From: Actinomycetota bacterium
GTDB taxonomy: Bacteria > Actinomycetota > Acidimicrobiia > Acidimicrobiales > Acidimicrobilacustridaceae
Length of the DNA stretch: 41,033 nucleotides
Assembly (NCBI GenBank): GCA_009703925.1
Contig: WLFD01000004.1
Coordinates: forward strand, 1 to 41,033
Reading direction: 5' to 3'
Shown here piece by piece: positions 1 through 8,321 of this stretch. Below the pieces are notes generated by a model that saw nothing but the letters and a program-made list of their open reading frames with translations, made no database searches and had not been told where the DNA came from. The translations under genes were made by a program, and so were the position numbers. Numbering within the stretch: position 1 is the stretch's first letter; the number at the start of each line of letters is the position of its first letter.

Positions 1-9
1 AGACTCCCG

Positions 10-936
10 ATGAGCAATCCGTCATCGGGGGAGAGCGGAACCGCCGCCCGTAAGGCTGCCCGCGCGCAGTCGACCGCAGGCCCGTCCCGAGGCAGAACGA
101 CGGTCAAGGGCGATCCGGCAGGGCGCGGCAAGGGGCCGTCGGCACCCGTGCGGAAGAAACTCGATCCCGATGCTCTCGTCGCCCTCGAGGAGGAGCGGGA
201 CTTTCTGCTCAGGTCGCTCGAAGATCTCGAGCGCGAGCATGCGGCGGGCGATGTCGACGACGTCGACTATGCGGCGCTGAACGACGATTACACCGCTCGT
301 GCGGCAGATGTCATCCGGGCCATCGATACGCGCAACGAGTTGGCGGCGAGCTCGCGCCCGGTGCGCTCGTGGAAGCGCAGCGCTCTGACGCTCGGTCTCG
401 TGGCATTCCTGGCCGTGGGGGCCGGATGGGTCGTATTCCGCGACTCGGGAACGCGCGCACCGGGGCAGGGTCTCTCGGGTGATGTTCGGCAGGACAGCGC
501 CAACCTGATCCTTCGTGCACAGGGGTACACCGGGCAGGCCAGTGCCGCTCTTCAGGCCGGGAACACTGACAAAGCTCTCGCCCAGTACGAGCTTGCGATC
601 GAGTCCTACGACAAGGCACTCGAACTCTCGCCAGCGAACGCTGAAGCGCTCACCTATCGGGGTTGGGTCCTGCACACACTTGCGACGAACAGTGAAGCAT
701 CGATCGCCACCCAGCTCGACGTGCAGGCGCGCATCTATCTCGATCAGGCCATTGCGGCGGATCCCGCGTACGCCGATGCCCGCGTGTTCCGGGCGATCCT
801 CGAGCGCAACGCCGGTGAGTTCGCCGCTGCTCAGGTGGATCTCGACGCTGTCGACATGAACGCGATTCCGCCGTACATGAAGAGCATGATCGACAGCGTG
901 CGCAACGACGTCGCCACGGGACTCGCCGGTTCCTGA
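10..936 (+). CDS. TPR-repeat membrane protein, CcmI/CcmH-like N-terminal region
   Basis: ORF 308 aa; N-terminal LEEERDFLLRSLEDLEREHAAGDVDDVDYAAL resembles the CcmI/CcmH cytochrome-biogenesis region; one TM (ALTLGLVAFLAVGAGWVVF); TPR-like helices (AQYELAIESYDKALELSPANAEALTYRGW). Confidence 0.8.
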   Translation: MSNPSSGESGTAARKAARAQSTAGPSRGRTTVKGDPAGRGKGPSAPVRKKLDPDALVALEEERDFLLRSLEDLEREHAAGDVDDVDYAALNDDYTARAADVIRAIDTRNELAASSRPVRSWKRSALTLGLVAFLAVGAGWVVFRDSGTRAPGQGLSGDVRQDSANLILRAQGYTGQASAALQAGNTDKALAQYELAIESYDKALELSPANAEALTYRGWVLHTLATNSEASIATQLDVQARIYLDQAIAADPAYADARVFRAILERNAGEFAAAQVDLDAVDMNAIPPYMKSMIDSVRNDVATGLAGS

Positions 937-1057
937 TCCCGCCGGATCGTGACCGGGCAACGGCCCCGGGTTCTTCGGTATTCGGAGCACGGTGAAGACC
1001 GTGTTGTAAGTTCTCGACATCGTTCCGGGAGGCCCGGACCACTGAAAAGGAAATTCG

Positions 1058-2119
1058 ATGCGACTTCGCGCCGTTGCCGTGTTCTTTGCCCTCACCGCTG
1101 TCCTTGCACCATCGCTGGCGCTGAGTTCGCCGGCGACGGCCGTCGACATCGGTGCATGTGGCGGAAAGGCCTACATCACGGCCGCAGGTGACGATGTCGT
1201 GAAGGTCATCGACACCCAGACGAACACGAATCTCGCCGATATCCCCGTGGGCGCATTCCCGGAGGGCATCGTGATCGCTCCGGACGGCAACACCGCCTAC
1301 GTCGGGAATGGATACGGCGACACGATCAGCGTGATCGACCTCGCCAGCAACGCCGTCTCCGCCACGTGGACCGGATTCGACGGCCCGGAATATGTCGCCC
1401 TCAACCTTGCCGGCACGAAGCTCTATTCGACGAATTCGGGCACCGATTCCCTCGGGATCACCGACACCTTGACCGGCCTTTCAACCTTTGTCCCGCTGGG
1501 CTTCAATCCGTTTCTTGTCGTTGCAAACCCGACAGGAACAAAGGCGTATGTCTCCGGGCAGAACGTCATCGCTGTCGTCGATCTGCTGACTGAAGTGGTA
1601 TCGACATCGATCACCATCAGCGGGTATCCCATCGGGCTGGGGATCACCTCTGACGGCACAAAGGTGTACTCGGCCAACGGAACCGACAATGTCGTGTCCG
1701 CCATCGACGCCGTGGCTGACTCGCTGATCACCGAGATTCCCGTCCCGAATTCGCCATACTGGATCACCATCAGCAACGACGACAGCAAGGTCTACGTTGT
1801 CGAATACGACGGCGATGCACTCGACACGATCTCGACCGTGTCGGACACCGTCATCAGCACCGTCGCCACGCCGGAAACCCCGTACCCGTACCTCTCGGGC
1901 ATGACGGCCGACGGCGCCCAGCTCTATGTGTTCGGGTACTACGGCGAGGTCGCGGTGCTCGATCCGCTGACCAACGTTCTGACCCCGACGGCTCTGGACG
2001 CCGGCAACCAGCCCTATGATTTCCGCACCTGCCCGTTCGCCACGCCGCCGACGCCGGTGACGACGAGTACGACGGCTGCCACGCCCGTCGAGCCGGTGGC
2101 CCCGGCGTTCGCGGGCTGA
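1058..2119 (+). CDS. Secreted YncE/YVTN-type beta-propeller repeat protein
   Basis: Signal peptide MRLRAVAVFFALTAVLAPSLALSSPATA; repeated blocks such as KVIDTQTNTNLADIPVGAFPEGIVIAPDGNTAYVGNGYGDTISVIDLASN; Pro/Thr-rich C-terminus; RBS-like aaaagga upstream. Confidence 0.85.
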   Translation: MRLRAVAVFFALTAVLAPSLALSSPATAVDIGACGGKAYITAAGDDVVKVIDTQTNTNLADIPVGAFPEGIVIAPDGNTAYVGNGYGDTISVIDLASNAVSATWTGFDGPEYVALNLAGTKLYSTNSGTDSLGITDTLTGLSTFVPLGFNPFLVVANPTGTKAYVSGQNVIAVVDLLTEVVSTSITISGYPIGLGITSDGTKVYSANGTDNVVSAIDAVADSLITEIPVPNSPYWITISNDDSKVYVVEYDGDALDTISTVSDTVISTVATPETPYPYLSGMTADGAQLYVFGYYGEVAVLDPLTNVLTPTALDAGNQPYDFRTCPFATPPTPVTTSTTAATPVEPVAPAFAG

Positions 2120-2122
2120 GGT

Positions 2123-2584
2123 TCAGCTGGTCGGAGGAACGTAACGGCCCCGGAACGGTCGGCCGTTACGCGTCTCGATGATCCAGACCGAACCCTTCTG
2201 GTCGATCAAGGGTCCGTCGGAGTCCATGCCGTCGGCGACTAGTTGTTTCAGCAACGGCGGGATCAGGTCGCCATGGCTGCAGGCCAGTCCGTCGACTTCG
2301 TCGAGCGCGAGCAACAACGCGTACGCCGCGTCCGGGGATGCGCCCTCGGTGAATGCGTCGTGCGCCGTGATCGGCACCCCGATGGATGCGGAGAGCGGCT
2401 CGACAGTCTGGACACAGCGCACGAACGGGCTCGAAAGGATGACGCCGACCGGTGCGTGATCGATGACCGCGAGGAGGTCGATCGCCTGTTGCTGTCCGCG
2501 TGGGGACAGCGGGCGGACCTCGTCATCGCCGACCCATTCGGAGCGTTTGCCGGCGTGGGCGTGGCGGGCGAGAAAAATCGTCAC
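2123..2584 (-). CDS. SixA-like phosphohistidine phosphatase (histidine phosphatase superfamily)
   Basis: LARHAHAG (RHG-type) motif and second His in CSHGD. Start moved from TTG (2590) to GTG (2584) because TACGGT lies exactly 6 nt upstream of the GTG. Confidence 0.85.
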   Translation of the reverse strand: MTIFLARHAHAGKRSEWVGDDEVRPLSPRGQQQAIDLLAVIDHAPVGVILSSPFVRCVQTVEPLSASIGVPITAHDAFTEGASPDAAYALLLALDEVDGLACSHGDLIPPLLKQLVADGMDSDGPLIDQKGSVWIIETRNGRPFRGRYVPPTS

Positions 2585-2668
2585 GGCCAAACCGTAGCGA
2601 ACAGAAGTTGCCTGCCGGTTGCGGCCGGACGAATTACACCCGATGGGGGGGGGGAAACCCGTGCCGGT

Positions 2669-3835
2669 TCAGCCGGCGAGGGCGCGCAGTGAACCGATGA
2701 TCGTCGGAAGATTCTCGACAGCGGCCTCGATGTCGGCGTCGACGGTGTCCCATCCGACCGAAAGACGCAGCGAACGGTGGGCGTCGACGCCCATCGCCTC
2801 GAGTACCGGCGACGGTTCGAGACCTTCGGAGGCACAGGCGCTACCCGAATGGGCCGCCACCCCGCGCTGGTCGAGTCCGAGAAGGACTCCCTGGGGTTCG
2901 ACCCCTTCGATGGCGAAGCAGACGATCTGGGGCAGTCTGCCGACCGGATCCGGATCGCCGAGGTGGACGACTCCCGGGATCGTCGTGACCGCAGCGACGA
3001 GGCGTTCGGTCTGGACGCGGGCCCGGTATTGCTCGTCGGCTAACCGGGCATCGGTGAGTGCGGCGGTCGCGGCGGCGAGGCCGATGCAGGCGAGGACGTT
3101 CTCCAGGCCGGCCCGTCGGGCCCGTTCCTGATCACCGCCGGACAGGAGCGACTCGAGGCGCAGACCGCGTCGGACATAGAGCACGCCCGCCCCGACTGGA
3201 CCTCCGAACCGGTGGCCGCTGAACGACACGAGGTCGGCGCCGAGTTCGGTGAGGTCGACAGGGACATGGCCGACGGCCTGCGACGCGTCGACATGAACCA
3301 GGACGCCGAGTCGGCGGCATCCCTCGACAATCTCCGCCACCGGCTGAAGGGTCCCGACTTCGTGATTGCCCCATTGGACATGCACGAGGGAGGTGTCGGA
3401 GGTGACGGCGCCGAGGATCTCGTCGGGCACGATCCGACCACAGGGATCGACTCCGACTGTCGTGACGGTTCCACCCGATGCGGCGCCGAACGACTCTGCC
3501 GAACGACGGACCGCAGAATGCTCGACGGCGGACATCACGATGTGTGGAGAACCGCCGGGGGAGACGGATCGTTCGACAGCCCCCCACGTGGCGGCCGCGA
3601 TCGACTCGGTAGTACCGCTCGTGAAGACGATCTCGCGGGGGCGGGCCCCGACGAACGCAGCGACCTGTCCGCGTGCGTTCTCGAGTTCGACGCGCGAGCG
3701 CATTCCTTCGGAATGGATGCGTCCGGGGTCACCGAATCCGTTTCGACCCGATTCCTCGAGCCAGGTGACCATCGCCGAAACGACCTCGGGACGGGGTGGC
3801 GAGGTCGACGCGTGATCGAGATAGTGGCGGGCCAC
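2669..3835 (-). CDS. NifS/IscS-like class V aminotransferase-fold protein (cysteine desulfurase homologue) lacking the PLP lysine
   Basis: TSGTTES, AVEHSAV, GNHEVGT, VHVDASQAVG, GGDQERARRAGLEN and SGSACASEGLEPS match IscS/NifS motifs, but SFSGHRFGGPVGAG has Arg where IscS has Lys ([14 protein letters not shown]); no lysine anywhere in the ORF. Confidence 0.85.
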   Translation of the reverse strand: MARHYLDHASTSPPRPEVVSAMVTWLEESGRNGFGDPGRIHSEGMRSRVELENARGQVAAFVGARPREIVFTSGTTESIAAATWGAVERSVSPGGSPHIVMSAVEHSAVRRSAESFGAASGGTVTTVGVDPCGRIVPDEILGAVTSDTSLVHVQWGNHEVGTLQPVAEIVEGCRRLGVLVHVDASQAVGHVPVDLTELGADLVSFSGHRFGGPVGAGVLYVRRGLRLESLLSGGDQERARRAGLENVLACIGLAAATAALTDARLADEQYRARVQTERLVAAVTTIPGVVHLGDPDPVGRLPQIVCFAIEGVEPQGVLLGLDQRGVAAHSGSACASEGLEPSPVLEAMGVDAHRSLRLSVGWDTVDADIEAAVENLPTIIGSLRALAG

Positions 3836-3838
3836 AGC

Positions 3839-4558
3839 TCAGGCTTCGAGCGATGTGACGCAGATGGAGTCGCCCATGGGTATCGAGGACTCCGTCGCGA
3901 GCGTCGCCTCGTGCCCGTACAGCTCGGCGATCATGCCTTTCATCATTCCGCGGTCGACGGCGCAGATGACAGGGTTCGCCATCACGACATCGCCGAACGG
4001 GCAGTTCTCGCTGACGATCCGCAATTCGTTGTTCCGCTTCTCGGCATGGGCGGCGAAACCGTGGGCGGTGAGGGCATCGGCCACCGTGTGCAGGGCGGAA
4101 CGGAACGAACGCTGATGTTCGGACTCGTCGTTCATGGTCTGTGCCATGAGACGTCCGTATTCGATGCCGACTTCCTCGGCCATCGTCTCGGCCTGCTCGC
4201 GCGGGATCATGTCGAGCGCCCGGCCCAGAAGCATCACGAGGACGTCGTCGTGGCGAACGGGAAGTTCGAGATCGTCGCCCTTCGTGGTCGCGGTGTAGCG
4301 CTTCGAGGGGCGACCGGCACCGGTGCCGCCGCGGGCGACGGCGACATCGAGATAGCCACCGGCGACGAGTTTGTCGAGGTGATGGCGGGCGACGTTGGCG
4401 TGAAGATCGAACTTCTTGGCCACTTCGGAAGCCGTCACACCGTCCTCGGTACTGCGGGCGAGGAGGTAGATCTCGCGCCGGGAGGGATCGCCGAAGGCCG
4501 ATGTGATGGCTGTCACAACGGACGAGAACTCGGTTGGGGTGAGGGTCGCCTTGTCCAC
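3839..4558 (-). CDS. SufR/ArsR-type winged-helix regulator with C-terminal cysteines (candidate Fe-S sensor)
   Basis: N-terminal wHTH (FGDPSRREIYLLARSTEDGVTASEVAKKFDLHANVARHHLDKLVAGGYL); C-terminal Cys-X12-Cys (NCPFGDVVMANPVIC) plus a third Cys (SICVT); GTG start; 3 bp before the desulfurase homologue. Confidence 0.8.
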   Translation of the reverse strand: MDKATLTPTEFSSVVTAITSAFGDPSRREIYLLARSTEDGVTASEVAKKFDLHANVARHHLDKLVAGGYLDVAVARGGTGAGRPSKRYTATTKGDDLELPVRHDDVLVMLLGRALDMIPREQAETMAEEVGIEYGRLMAQTMNDESEHQRSFRSALHTVADALTAHGFAAHAEKRNNELRIVSENCPFGDVVMANPVICAVDRGMMKGMIAELYGHEATLATESSIPMGDSICVTSLEA

Positions 4559-4560
4559 GC

Positions 4561-4594
4561 AGGTATTCTACCTACCGTCGTAGGAGAAATACCT
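4561..4594. promoter_or_regulatory. 34-bp imperfect palindrome, candidate operator between the SufR-like gene and mrp
   Basis: AGGTATTCTACCTAC-CGTC-GTAGGAGAAATACCT; arms match 12/15. The left arm contains the reverse-strand -10-like TAGAAT (4565-4570), 6 nt from the regulator GTG. Confidence 0.65.
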
Positions 4595-4628
4595 CTCCCT
4601 CCCGGACCTTCCCGAAAGAGTTGCCCCC

Positions 4629-5771
4629 ATGGCAGTAACCGAAGCCGATGTCATCGAGGTACTCCGTCCCGTCGAGGACCCCGAACTGCACCGCAGCATC
4701 GTCGATCTGGGCATGGTCCGCGGCGTGGCGATCGACGGCAACGTCGTCGCCGTACGTATCGCACTCACCATCGCCGGTTGCCCCTTGCGCAACGAGATCC
4801 AGACCCGAGTGACGAACGCGATCGTCGCCCTCGACGGCCTCGATCGGGTCGATCTCGATTTCACCGTCATGACCGATGACGAACGGGCCGAACTTCGTCA
4901 GAAGCTCCACGGCGACCCGGGATCGACGGCCGGCACCAATCAGGGGCACGGCCACGCCGAGGGTCGCGTCATCCCGTTCGCCGATCCGTCGAGCAAGACG
5001 CGTGTACTGCTCATCGGTTCCGGAAAGGGCGGCGTGGGCAAGTCGTCGCTCACCGCCAACATTTCCATCGCGCTCGCCCAGCGCGGCCACAAGGTCGCCG
5101 TCGTCGATGCCGATGTCTGGGGTTTCTCGATCCCGAGGATGCTCGGGGTCGAACACACCCCGGTGCAGATCGATCAGATGATCGTTCCCCCCGAGGTCCA
5201 CGGCGTGCGATGCATCTCGATGGGGTTCTTCGTCGAGGAGGACCAGCCGGTCATCTGGCGAGGCCCGATGTTGCACAAGGCCCTCGAGCAGTTCCTCACC
5301 GATGTGTTCTGGGACGAACCCGATTTCCTCCTTGTCGATCTTCCCCCGGGCACCGGCGACATCGCCCTTTCGCTGGCACAGTTCCTGCCGCGGGCGGAGC
5401 TCTATGTCGTGACGACACCGCAACCTGCCGCCCAGAAGGTCGCACAGCGGGTCGCGTTCATGGGCCGGAAGGTGAATCTCGAGGTCAAGGGAGTCATCGA
5501 GAACATGTCCTGGTTCACCGGTGATGACGGAAAGCGCTACGACCTCTTCGGTGAGGGCGGCGGCGCCGAACTGGCCGAACAACTCGAGGTCCCGCTGCTC
5601 GGACAGGTTCCGCTGGTTCAGGCCATGCGCGAAGGATCCGATTCCGGTCGGCCGATCGTCGCCATCGATCCGGAGTGCGAAGCGTCGCTGGCGATTCGCA
5701 AGATCGCCGAGGTCATCGACGTGGAGCTTGCCCCGACCCGCATCTACAGCTCCGGGCTGAAGATGCTCTGA
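4629..5771 (+). CDS. mrp: Mrp/ApbC/NBP35-family P-loop ATPase with N-terminal DUF59 (MIP18-like) domain
   Basis: DUF59 motif TIAGCP; GSGKGGVGKSSLTANISIALAQRGHKVAVVDADVWG; LLVDLPPGTGD; ENMSWFTGDDGKRYDLFGEGG (no CxxC). Confidence 0.92.
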   Translation: MAVTEADVIEVLRPVEDPELHRSIVDLGMVRGVAIDGNVVAVRIALTIAGCPLRNEIQTRVTNAIVALDGLDRVDLDFTVMTDDERAELRQKLHGDPGSTAGTNQGHGHAEGRVIPFADPSSKTRVLLIGSGKGGVGKSSLTANISIALAQRGHKVAVVDADVWGFSIPRMLGVEHTPVQIDQMIVPPEVHGVRCISMGFFVEEDQPVIWRGPMLHKALEQFLTDVFWDEPDFLLVDLPPGTGDIALSLAQFLPRAELYVVTTPQPAAQKVAQRVAFMGRKVNLEVKGVIENMSWFTGDDGKRYDLFGEGGGAELAEQLEVPLLGQVPLVQAMREGSDSGRPIVAIDPECEASLAIRKIAEVIDVELAPTRIYSSGLKML

Positions 5772-5896
5772 GGCAGTTGCTCCGGTCCGTTTCGGGCCTG
5801 CGACGCATCATCTGGAGCCGGGGGCATTGGATCGCTCCCAGCACACGTAGCATGAGCAATCGGCCGACCTGGCCATAATTCTTCAAGGAGACTGAC

Positions 5897-6133
5897 GTGG
5901 ACGTTCGCATCGGCGTTGTTCAGACCACCAAGGAAATCGACATCGAGTTGGCCGCCGGGACCGATCGAGCGGAGATCCGCGCCGCGATCGATGCGGCGCT
6001 GGCCGATGACGACAATGTTCTCTGGCTGACCGATCGCAGTGGGCGCGACATCGCCGTGCCGGCATCGAAGATCGCGTACATCGAACTCGGAAGTCCGGAC
6101 AACGAACGGCGCATCGGCTTCGGCGCAAGCTGA
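5897..6133 (+). CDS. DUF3107-family small protein
   Basis: 78 aa, MDVRIGVVQTTKEIDIELAAGTDRAEIRAAIDAAL...GRDIAVPASKIAYIELG; GTG start with AAGGAGA RBS. Confidence 0.8.
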   Translation: MDVRIGVVQTTKEIDIELAAGTDRAEIRAAIDAALADDDNVLWLTDRSGRDIAVPASKIAYIELGSPDNERRIGFGAS

Positions 6134-6148
6134 ACCGTCGTCTCCCAC

Positions 6149-7111
6149 ATGGACACGCCGGAGCTCGGTCTGCTCGAGCATCGGTTGCTCTTCGTCACCG
6201 GAAAGGGCGGCGTCGGCAAGACGAGTGTCTCGGCGGCGCTGGCGATGCTTGCGGCGAGCCGGGGCAAAAGGGTCCTCGTCGTTCAGGTCGACGCCGAGGG
6301 CGGCCTTCCGGGAGTACTGGAGTCCGGCCCCATCGCCTATGACCCCATCGAGGTTTCTCCGAACCTCTGGGCCATGTCGGTGGACACCGAAGAGGCGTTG
6401 CGCGAGTACATAAGGCGCCAATTGCGCCTCCCGATCATCACGCGTCTCGGACCACTCGCCCGCAGTTTCGATTTCGTGGCGAATGCGGCCCCGGGGGTGA
6501 AGGAACTTCTCGTCATCGGGAAGATCATGTGGGAGATCCGGGAGAAGAGTTACGACCTCGTCGTCGTCGATTCGTCGGCGTCGGGTCATGTGGTGAGTCA
6601 GCTGTCGGCACCGAACGCTGTGAACGAACTCGTGCAGGTCGGTCGGATCCGCGAGCAGACGCAATGGATGATCGACCTCCTTGCCGATCCGGTGGTCACC
6701 GGGGCCGTCATCGTCACGACACCGGAGGAGATGCCGGTAACCGAAGCCATCGAACTTCTCGACCGCCTCGAATCGGAAACCGATGTCAACGTCGCGGCGA
6801 TCGTGGTCAACAAAGTGCTTCCCGAACTCTTCGGCCGGGGGGAACAGGAAGTCTTCGACGCACTGAACTCGGTCGAAGGTCGGCGTGCCTTCGCTCAGGT
6901 TCTCGGCGACGATCCGGCCGCGCTGCTCGATGGCGCCGATCTGGCCAGCCGACTCCGCCGGAGCCGGGGGAAGCATCTGGAGCGGCTTCGATCGGGGATC
7001 CCGGGCGATCGACCGATGATCTTCCTTCCGCAACTCTTCTCCGCGTCGCACGGCATCAGGTCCACGCGCGAACTTGCCGAAGCATTCGACGACGAGATCG
7101 GGGAAGCCTGA
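6149..7111 (+). CDS. ArsA/Get3-like ATPase, first paralogue (Rv3679-like)
   Basis: FVTGKGGVGKTSVSAALAMLAASRGKRVLVVQVDAEGG (deviant Walker A with signature Lys); DLVVVDSSASGHVVSQL. Confidence 0.85.
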   Translation: MDTPELGLLEHRLLFVTGKGGVGKTSVSAALAMLAASRGKRVLVVQVDAEGGLPGVLESGPIAYDPIEVSPNLWAMSVDTEEALREYIRRQLRLPIITRLGPLARSFDFVANAAPGVKELLVIGKIMWEIREKSYDLVVVDSSASGHVVSQLSAPNAVNELVQVGRIREQTQWMIDLLADPVVTGAVIVTTPEEMPVTEAIELLDRLESETDVNVAAIVVNKVLPELFGRGEQEVFDALNSVEGRRAFAQVLGDDPAALLDGADLASRLRRSRGKHLERLRSGIPGDRPMIFLPQLFSASHGIRSTRELAEAFDDEIGEA

Positions 7112-8274
7112 TGGCGGGCCTGGAGCAATTGTGCGCGTCGCGGGAGATCATCATCACTTGCGGATCGGGCGGAGTGGGAAAGACCACGACCGCCGCAGCA
7201 CTCGGTGCCTATGCGGCGGCGCGTCTCGGGGGCAAGGTGCTGGTGCTCACCGTCGATCCGGCGAAGAGACTGGCGACGGCACTCGGTCTCGAGCAGTTCG
7301 GAAACATCGAGACACGCGTTCCCGAGGAACTGATCGTCGAAGCCGGGCTCGAGTCCGGTGGCGAGTTGTGGGTGGCGATGCTCGACACGAAACAGTCGTG
7401 GGACGATCTCGTCCGATCGAACGCTCCCGATCCCGCGACAAGGGATTCGATTCTCGCCAATCCGCTCTATCGCAACATCACCGGGCGCTTCGTGCAGAGT
7501 CACGATTACATCGCGATGGAGCGTCTGTACGAGATCCACGCGAGTGGCCGCTATGACCTCATCATCGTCGACACACCGCCGAGCCGGAACGCGATCGATT
7601 TTCTCGATGCGCCGGAACGGATGGCGGATTTCGTCTCGAGCAGCCTGTTGCGCTGGCTGATCACGCCATCGCGTTCGCGACTCGTGACGGCGGCATCCAG
7701 GCCGTTCACGACGATCGCCGATCGCATTCTCGGGGCCCAATTCCTTTCGGACATCACCGAGTTCTTCGTGCTTTTCCAGACGATGTACGAAGGGTTCGCC
7801 GAGCGGGCCGAATCCGTGGGGCGCACACTCTCGGATCGTCGCACGAGTTTCGTCGTTGTGACGACCCTCGAAGAGGGGCCGGTCCGCGACGCGGAGTTCT
7901 TTCTCACCGCACTCGCCGAACGCGATCTCCATTGCGGTGCGGTGATCCTCAACAAGGCTCTGCCCCTCTCGTGCACGGATCCGGTGGCGACGGCGATCGC
8001 CGGTCGGTTGTCGACCGGAAGCGCCGGACTCGCCGATGAACTGGCGGCAGCTGTGGGCGACTCGATCCCCGGTCTCGCCGACTCCGCCCAGACCGAACGC
8101 GTTCTGCGCGAACTCGGGCGTAGCTACGGCGACTACCGCGTTGTCGCCATCCGGGAACGCGAGCAGGCGGCATCTTTGGCAAAATTGGCCGACGTCCTGG
8201 TCACCTCACCCCATCTCGACCGCGATGTGGGCGATCTCGCTGGACTGGTCGCGCTCGGCCAGTCACTCTGGTAG
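7111..8274 (+). CDS. ArsA/Get3-like ATPase, second paralogue (Rv3680-like)
   Basis: ATG at 7111 overlaps the TGA of the preceding gene; ITCGSGGVGKTTTAAALGAYAAARLGGKVLVLTVDPAKRLATALGL; DLIIVDTPPSRNAIDFLDAPERM. The track's 6529 start is an upstream extension inside the previous gene. Confidence 0.87.
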   Translation: MAGLEQLCASREIIITCGSGGVGKTTTAAALGAYAAARLGGKVLVLTVDPAKRLATALGLEQFGNIETRVPEELIVEAGLESGGELWVAMLDTKQSWDDLVRSNAPDPATRDSILANPLYRNITGRFVQSHDYIAMERLYEIHASGRYDLIIVDTPPSRNAIDFLDAPERMADFVSSSLLRWLITPSRSRLVTAASRPFTTIADRILGAQFLSDITEFFVLFQTMYEGFAERAESVGRTLSDRRTSFVVVTTLEEGPVRDAEFFLTALAERDLHCGAVILNKALPLSCTDPVATAIAGRLSTGSAGLADELAAAVGDSIPGLADSAQTERVLRELGRSYGDYRVVAIREREQAASLAKLADVLVTSPHLDRDVGDLAGLVALGQSLW

Positions 8275-8321
8275 CAAGCCTCCGACCAGCGTCGGTTGCC
8301 AACCCGCACGAAGGAAGAACA

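Noticed and set aside
988-1003. CACGGT-GAAG-ACCGTG hairpin upstream of the YncE-like gene
   Set aside because: Short 6-bp stem without a U-tract; may be chance in GC-rich DNA.
3212-4879. 555-aa forward ORF antisense to the desulfurase homologue and SufR-like gene
   Set aside because: Same GC shadow effect; opposite-strand genes have clear motifs.
5744-7051. 435-aa reverse ORF antisense to DUF3107 and the first ArsA-like ATPase; similar long antisense ORFs at 4572-5582, 6895-7932, 8928-10034 and 32036-33487
   Set aside because: No recognisable domains and Arg/Asp/His-biased composition; opposite-strand genes well supported.
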